Positions 1-5,895 of a DNA stretch of 5,895 nt are shown here, piece after piece (positions within the stretch are counted from its first letter, which is position 1; each line of letters opens with the position of its first letter). The notes under the pieces are model-generated. The model did no database searches. It was given only the letters and a program-made list of their open reading frames with translations, and had not been told where the DNA came from. The stretch is from the NCBI GenBank assembly GCA_022616655.1, contig JAKEEJ010000145.1, positions 1-5,895 of the forward strand, given 5' to 3'. A program made the translations under genes and the position numbers. This stretch comes from Nevskiales bacterium (lineage in GTDB: Bacteria; Pseudomonadota; Gammaproteobacteria; Nevskiales; Nevskiaceae).

Positions 1-134
1 ACATCGAGGCCGTGCTCAATGACACGACGGCCGGCGACGGTCAGGTATTGCTTGGGCCGTTCGGCTTGCACGCGCACACCGCTGCCGGCGGCGGCGATGA
101 CCGCCCAGTAACCTGACGGGTGGGAGGTGCCCAA
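1..134 (-). CDS. ispD: 2-C-methyl-D-erythritol 4-phosphate cytidylyltransferase IspD, N-terminal part, runs off the window
   Basis: IspD transfers CMP from CTP to methylerythritol 4-phosphate in the cytosolic MEP pathway of isoprenoid synthesis. Only the first 44 codons are present. They contain the nucleotide-binding signature AVIAAAGSGVR (residues 11-21) followed by ERPKQYL (25-31), which carries the conserved Lys of the family. Many homologues have Pro in AVIPAAG; here it is Ala. No ATG lies in frame between the ftsB stop and the signature. The TTG at 134-132 gives MGTSHPSGYWAVIA, which places Tyr-Trp at positions 9-10, the spacing I recall for Pseudomonas IspD. The leader before it (AAAGATAAG) is only a weak ribosome binding site. 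The frame is the same as that of ftsB, 15 bp downstream of the ftsB stop, so the two are very likely cotranscribed. Identity is secure; the start codon is an inference. Confidence 0.9.
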   Translation of the reverse strand, partial: MGTSHPSGYWAVIAAAGSGVRVQAERPKQYLTVAGRRVIEHGLD

Positions 135-149
135 CGGCTTATCTTTAAT

Positions 150-431
150 CTATGAGGAGCGTTCAATCACGAGGTAGAACGTCTCACCCCGTTTGACCAT
201 GCCCAGCGCGTTCCGGGCCCGCGATTCGATGGCGGCCACGCCCGATTTGAGATCCAGGATTTCGGCCTCCAGCGTGGCATTGCGCACACGCCGCTGTTCG
301 TTCTCTTCCTGCTGCTGCTGCAGCTCGGTTTTGAGCCGATGGGCATGCGCCAGACCGCCGTCCGCAATCCACAGCCGGTACTGGAACGCGGCCAGAAACA
401 GCAGTAACAGAATGTTAAGAACACGCGCCAT
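150..431 (-). CDS. ftsB: Cell division protein FtsB
   Basis: FtsB is a small bitopic inner-membrane protein that joins FtsL and FtsQ in the divisome and helps activate septal peptidoglycan synthesis. The 93-residue product has the whole family layout: a short cytoplasmic start, one hydrophobic segment at about residues 4-20 (LNILLLLFLAAFQY), a periplasmic heptad-rich coiled coil at about 29-72 rich in Gln, Glu, Leu and Arg, and the conserved C-terminal block ARNALGMVKRGETFYLV (about 72-88). The E. coli protein is 103 residues, so this one is complete with a shorter tail. ATG at 431-429 is preceded by AGGA only 2 nt away, on the short side for a ribosome binding site. It sits 9 bp after eno and 15 bp before ispD, the usual gammaproteobacterial arrangement. 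Confidence 0.96.
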   Translation of the reverse strand: MARVLNILLLLFLAAFQYRLWIADGGLAHAHRLKTELQQQQEENEQRRVRNATLEAEILDLKSGVAAIESRARNALGMVKRGETFYLVIERSS

Positions 432-440
432 GTTCCTAAC

Positions 441-2562
<2,122 letters not shown>

Positions 2563-2566
<4 letters not shown>

Positions 2567-2672
2567 GGGGGACGGGAGTCGGGAGTCGGAGGACTGGAGA
2601 CGATAGCCGAGATCGGGATGCTGTGCTGTATCTTTTTACTGTCCCCTGACCCCCGACTCCCGTCCCCGCCCA

Positions 2673-2673
<1 letters not shown>
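2563..2673 (-). CDS. Possible 36-residue bridging ORF between pyrG and kdsA
   Basis: An open frame of 36 codons plus TGA fills the whole pyrG-kdsA gap. Its ATG (2673-2671) shares its A with the pyrG stop (TGATG), and its TGA (2565-2563) overlaps the kdsA start (ATGA). The predicted peptide begins [14 protein letters not shown], ends [11 protein letters not shown], is low in complexity and matches no family I know. It is largely dictated by the GGGAGTC-type repeats in both DNA strands. There is no ribosome binding site of its own, so translation would need reinitiation after pyrG. If translated, its likely role would be to carry ribosomes through the stem and deliver them to the kdsA start, which lacks its own site. 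In-frame alignment at both ends could be chance, since a GC-rich 111-nt stretch often lacks stops. Confidence 0.25.
2567..2594 (+). repeat. Degenerate heptamer array, left arm of an inverted pair
   Basis: Four 7-bp units stand head to tail on the plus strand: gggggac, gggagtc, gggagtc, ggaggac. They begin directly next to the kdsA start codon. The same four-unit array occurs in the opposite orientation at 2641-2668, with 24 of 28 positions identical after reversal. The design resembles the short tandem heptamers or REP-like palindromes scattered between genes of some bacteria; I cannot assign it to a named family. Confidence 0.85.
2641..2668 (-). repeat. Degenerate heptamer array, right arm of an inverted pair
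   Basis: On the minus strand this arm reads cggggac, gggagtc, gggggtc, aggggac, starting 4 nt after the pyrG stop codon. A core of 16 bp (2652-2667) is a perfect inverted match to 2568-2583. A 46-bp spacer of ordinary composition separates the arms. In the pyrG-kdsA transcript, 26 of 27 positions (2568-2594 against 2641-2667) could pair, two of them as G-U, with one A-C mismatch. There is no U tract after the stem, so it does not look like an intrinsic terminator. Confidence 0.85.
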
Positions 2674-4400
<1,727 letters not shown>

Positions 4401-5708
4401 TCAAGGCGGCGGATAACCGGCCAGGGTGTGTTCCCAGACAAAGCGCAGGCCTGCGCGCCGGCACGACAGCTTGAATGACCGGGTCCACCAGCGGTCGGCG
4501 ACGGCACCCCATTCTGCTTCCGACTGGATCAGCGGCAGGCGCTCCCGCACCCAGGGCGGAATGGCCTGTTCCTGGAACAGGTTGCGCAGGGTGCGAGTGT
4601 AACGGGAGCCTTCGGGCTTGAGCCGTTCGCCGCCCCTGGGGAAGATCACACGCAGCGGCAGTTCCATCCGGGCCGGTTTGAGTACGTGCAAGACGCCACA
4701 GCCGGACGGCAGCTTCAGATCGTTGCGGCCGTCCCATTCCAGCTGCACCCCGCGGGGCGGCGGCGGCAACCGGCGCATGAGAAACAGCGTGTCGCGGAAA
4801 CGGCGCAGCTCGGTATCACCCCAGGCCAGGCACGGCGCCGCATCGGGCCGCGCACGCAGCATTTCCTTTTCCAGCCGGGTCAGGGCGTCGAACGACGGTC
4901 CTTCAAAACCGGCACGCGCGGCCCAGGCGCGCAGCAGATTGTTGCGCCGCGCGCGGGACAGGCGCAGCAGCGCACGCACGGACAGCCCTTCGCCCTGCCC
5001 GGCTTCGGCGAGATCACGGCCGGCCAGCTCGTCCAGCAGTTCAATCGCGTCCGCGCAATGGTCGGCAGTACGCGCCAGCTGTTCCACCGACTGCGGCCAG
5101 CGCTGGCCCAGCCGCGGCAGGATGTCGGTGCGCAGAAACGAGCGGCTGTAGCGGGGATCCAGGTTGTGCGGGTCTTCCACCCAGGGCAGGCCATGACGCT
5201 CCGCGTAATGCCGCAGGTCTGTTCGAGACAAATGCAGCAGGGGTCGCCACAGACAACCGGGTGGAAAGGCCGACAGCGTCCGCATCGCGGCCAGCCCCGC
5301 CACGCCCGAACCGCGCAGCAGGCGCAGCAGTACCGTTTCGGCCTGATCGTCGCGGTGGTGGGCGGTCACCAGACAGTCGCCCGCTTTCATCAGGCTGCGG
5401 AAGGCCTCGTGCCGTGCCTGGCGCGCGGCGGCTTCCGGCCCGGCCGGATCGGCCGGATCCACTTTCACGTCCATCGCGTAAAACGGCACGCCCAACTGGG
5501 CGCAGACGGAACGGCAGTGTTCCACCCAGCCACCGGCCGCCGGTTGCAGATGGTGATTGACGTGCAGGGCTTTGGACGTAAAGCCGGATTGTTTAAGCCA
5601 GTGCAGCAGTACCGTGGAATCAAGCCCGCCGCTGAAGGCAACCCAGACCGTGGCCCCCGGCGACAGCTTGGGCGAGGCCGGGGCGGAACCGGGCGCGAGG
5701 TCCGTCAT
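4401..5708 (-). CDS. tilS: tRNA(Ile)-lysidine synthetase TilS
   Basis: TilS attaches lysine to C34 of tRNA-Ile with CAU anticodon, using ATP, so that it reads AUA and is charged with Ile. The 435-residue product (E. coli 432) has all three parts: an N-type PP-loop ATPase with SGGLDS (26-31), HVNHHLQ (49-55), VTAHHRDDQAET (114-125) and WRPLL (154-158); a central helical tRNA-binding region (about 195-315); and the C-terminal domain with FPRGGERLKPEG (356-367), TLRNLFQEQAIPPWVRERLP (373-392) and ADRWW. I chose the ATG at 5708-5706, which overlaps the accA stop (ATGA), because reinitiation is the usual mode at such overlaps. A GTG at 5729 would add 7 residues but has no ribosome binding site. 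A strong AGGAGG (5715-5710) lies only 1 nt before the chosen ATG, unusually close. Pairing with accA is common in proteobacteria. Confidence 0.95.
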   Translation of the reverse strand: MTDLAPGSAPASPKLSPGATVWVAFSGGLDSTVLLHWLKQSGFTSKALHVNHHLQPAAGGWVEHCRSVCAQLGVPFYAMDVKVDPADPAGPEAAARQARHEAFRSLMKAGDCLVTAHHRDDQAETVLLRLLRGSGVAGLAAMRTLSAFPPGCLWRPLLHLSRTDLRHYAERHGLPWVEDPHNLDPRYSRSFLRTDILPRLGQRWPQSVEQLARTADHCADAIELLDELAGRDLAEAGQGEGLSVRALLRLSRARRNNLLRAWAARAGFEGPSFDALTRLEKEMLRARPDAAPCLAWGDTELRRFRDTLFLMRRLPPPPRGVQLEWDGRNDLKLPSGCGVLHVLKPARMELPLRVIFPRGGERLKPEGSRYTRTLRNLFQEQAIPPWVRERLPLIQSEAEWGAVADRWWTRSFKLSCRRAGLRFVWEHTLAGYPPP

Positions 5709-5893
5709 CCCTCCTGGTAAACCCCGCACTGCTGCAGGCGCTGGTAACGGCGGGCCAGCAGTTCGTTCATCGGCATTCGGCAGAAACGATCGAGATGGGT
5801 CAGCACGCGCTCCCTGACGGTCTGCAGCATCAGCGCCGGGTCGCGGTGCGCACCGCCGAGCGGTTCCGGTACGATTTCGTCAATCAGTTTCAG
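5705..5893 (-). CDS. accA: Acetyl-CoA carboxylase carboxyltransferase subunit alpha, C-terminal end only
   Basis: AccA with AccD transfers CO2 from carboxybiotin to acetyl-CoA, giving malonyl-CoA for fatty-acid synthesis in the cytosol. The window holds the last 62 codons and the TGA stop (5707-5705). The remaining sequence includes LIDEIVPEPLGGAHRDP, the conserved C-terminal block of AccA (E. coli has LIDSIIPEPLGGAHRNP), and RRYQRL near the end, again as in E. coli. The tail QQCGVYQEG after that motif is lineage-specific. The reading frame is open to the window edge and the gene start lies outside. The stop overlaps the preferred tilS start by 4 nt (ATGA), which points to one transcript and coupled translation. 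Confidence 0.95.
   Translation of the reverse strand: MKLIDEIVPEPLGGAHRDPALMLQTVRERVLTHLDRFCRMPMNELLARRYQRLQQCGVYQEG
5710..5715 (-). promoter_or_regulatory. AGGAGG Shine-Dalgarno sequence at the accA-tilS junction
   Basis: A consensus AGGAGG lies in the last codons of accA, but only one base separates it from the ATG at 5708. No start codon occurs 5-9 nt after it in the tilS frame. It may hold terminating ribosomes at the ATGA overlap rather than act at normal spacing. Confidence 0.5.
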
Positions 5894-5895
5894 CT

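Noticed and set aside
2567..2668. Intrinsic terminator between pyrG and kdsA
   Set aside because: The stem has a 46-nt loop and is followed by the kdsA start codon, not by a U tract; kdsA and eno need the transcript.
2567..2668. CRISPR array or insertion-sequence remnant
   Set aside because: The units are 7 bp, degenerate and without unique spacers; no transposase fragment or target duplication is visible.
4686..5720. 344-codon plus-strand open frame opposite tilS
   Set aside because: It is antisense to a complete TilS with all motifs intact, and no protein family is recognisable in it.

Overview
This window is a compact, entirely minus-strand housekeeping cluster from a GC-rich proteobacterium. 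Read in the direction of transcription (right to left) it holds the 3' end of accA, then tilS, pyrG, kdsA, eno, ftsB and the 5' end of ispD. The order pyrG-kdsA-eno-ftsB-ispD, with accA-tilS upstream, is typical of Gammaproteobacteria. KdsA makes the lipopolysaccharide sugar Kdo and FtsB is a divisome protein, so the cell is Gram-negative. KdsA resembles the class II (metal-type) enzymes of beta- and non-enteric gammaproteobacteria rather than the E. coli type. I infer a non-enteric, GC-rich gammaproteobacterium and cannot name the genus.

Layout: the accA stop and the preferred tilS start overlap (ATGA). A 69-bp gap between tilS and pyrG holds a plausible promoter -10 and a 21-bp dyad. A 106-bp gap between pyrG and kdsA holds an inverted pair of degenerate GGGAGTC heptamer arrays. 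kdsA and eno share one base (TAATG). eno and ftsB are 9 bp apart. ftsB and ispD are 15 bp apart and lie in the same reading frame; ispD appears to start with TTG. No tRNA, rRNA, CRISPR array, insertion sequence or intrinsic terminator is visible. No gap between genes exceeds about 110 bp.

The genes serve core metabolism: fatty-acid initiation (AccA), tRNA-Ile decoding (TilS), CTP supply (PyrG, whose product is also used by IspD and for CMP-Kdo), Kdo-8-phosphate synthesis from PEP (KdsA), PEP production (Eno), cell division (FtsB) and isoprenoid synthesis (IspD). Enolase makes the PEP that KdsA consumes.

There is no obvious new multi-gene system. The points most worth a second look are (1) the pyrG-kdsA junction, where a repeat-derived stem abuts a kdsA start codon that has no Shine-Dalgarno sequence, and a 36-codon open frame bridges the two genes with stop/start overlaps at both ends; and (2) KdsA, which looks like class II but has Asp at the position of the class-defining metal ligand Cys.
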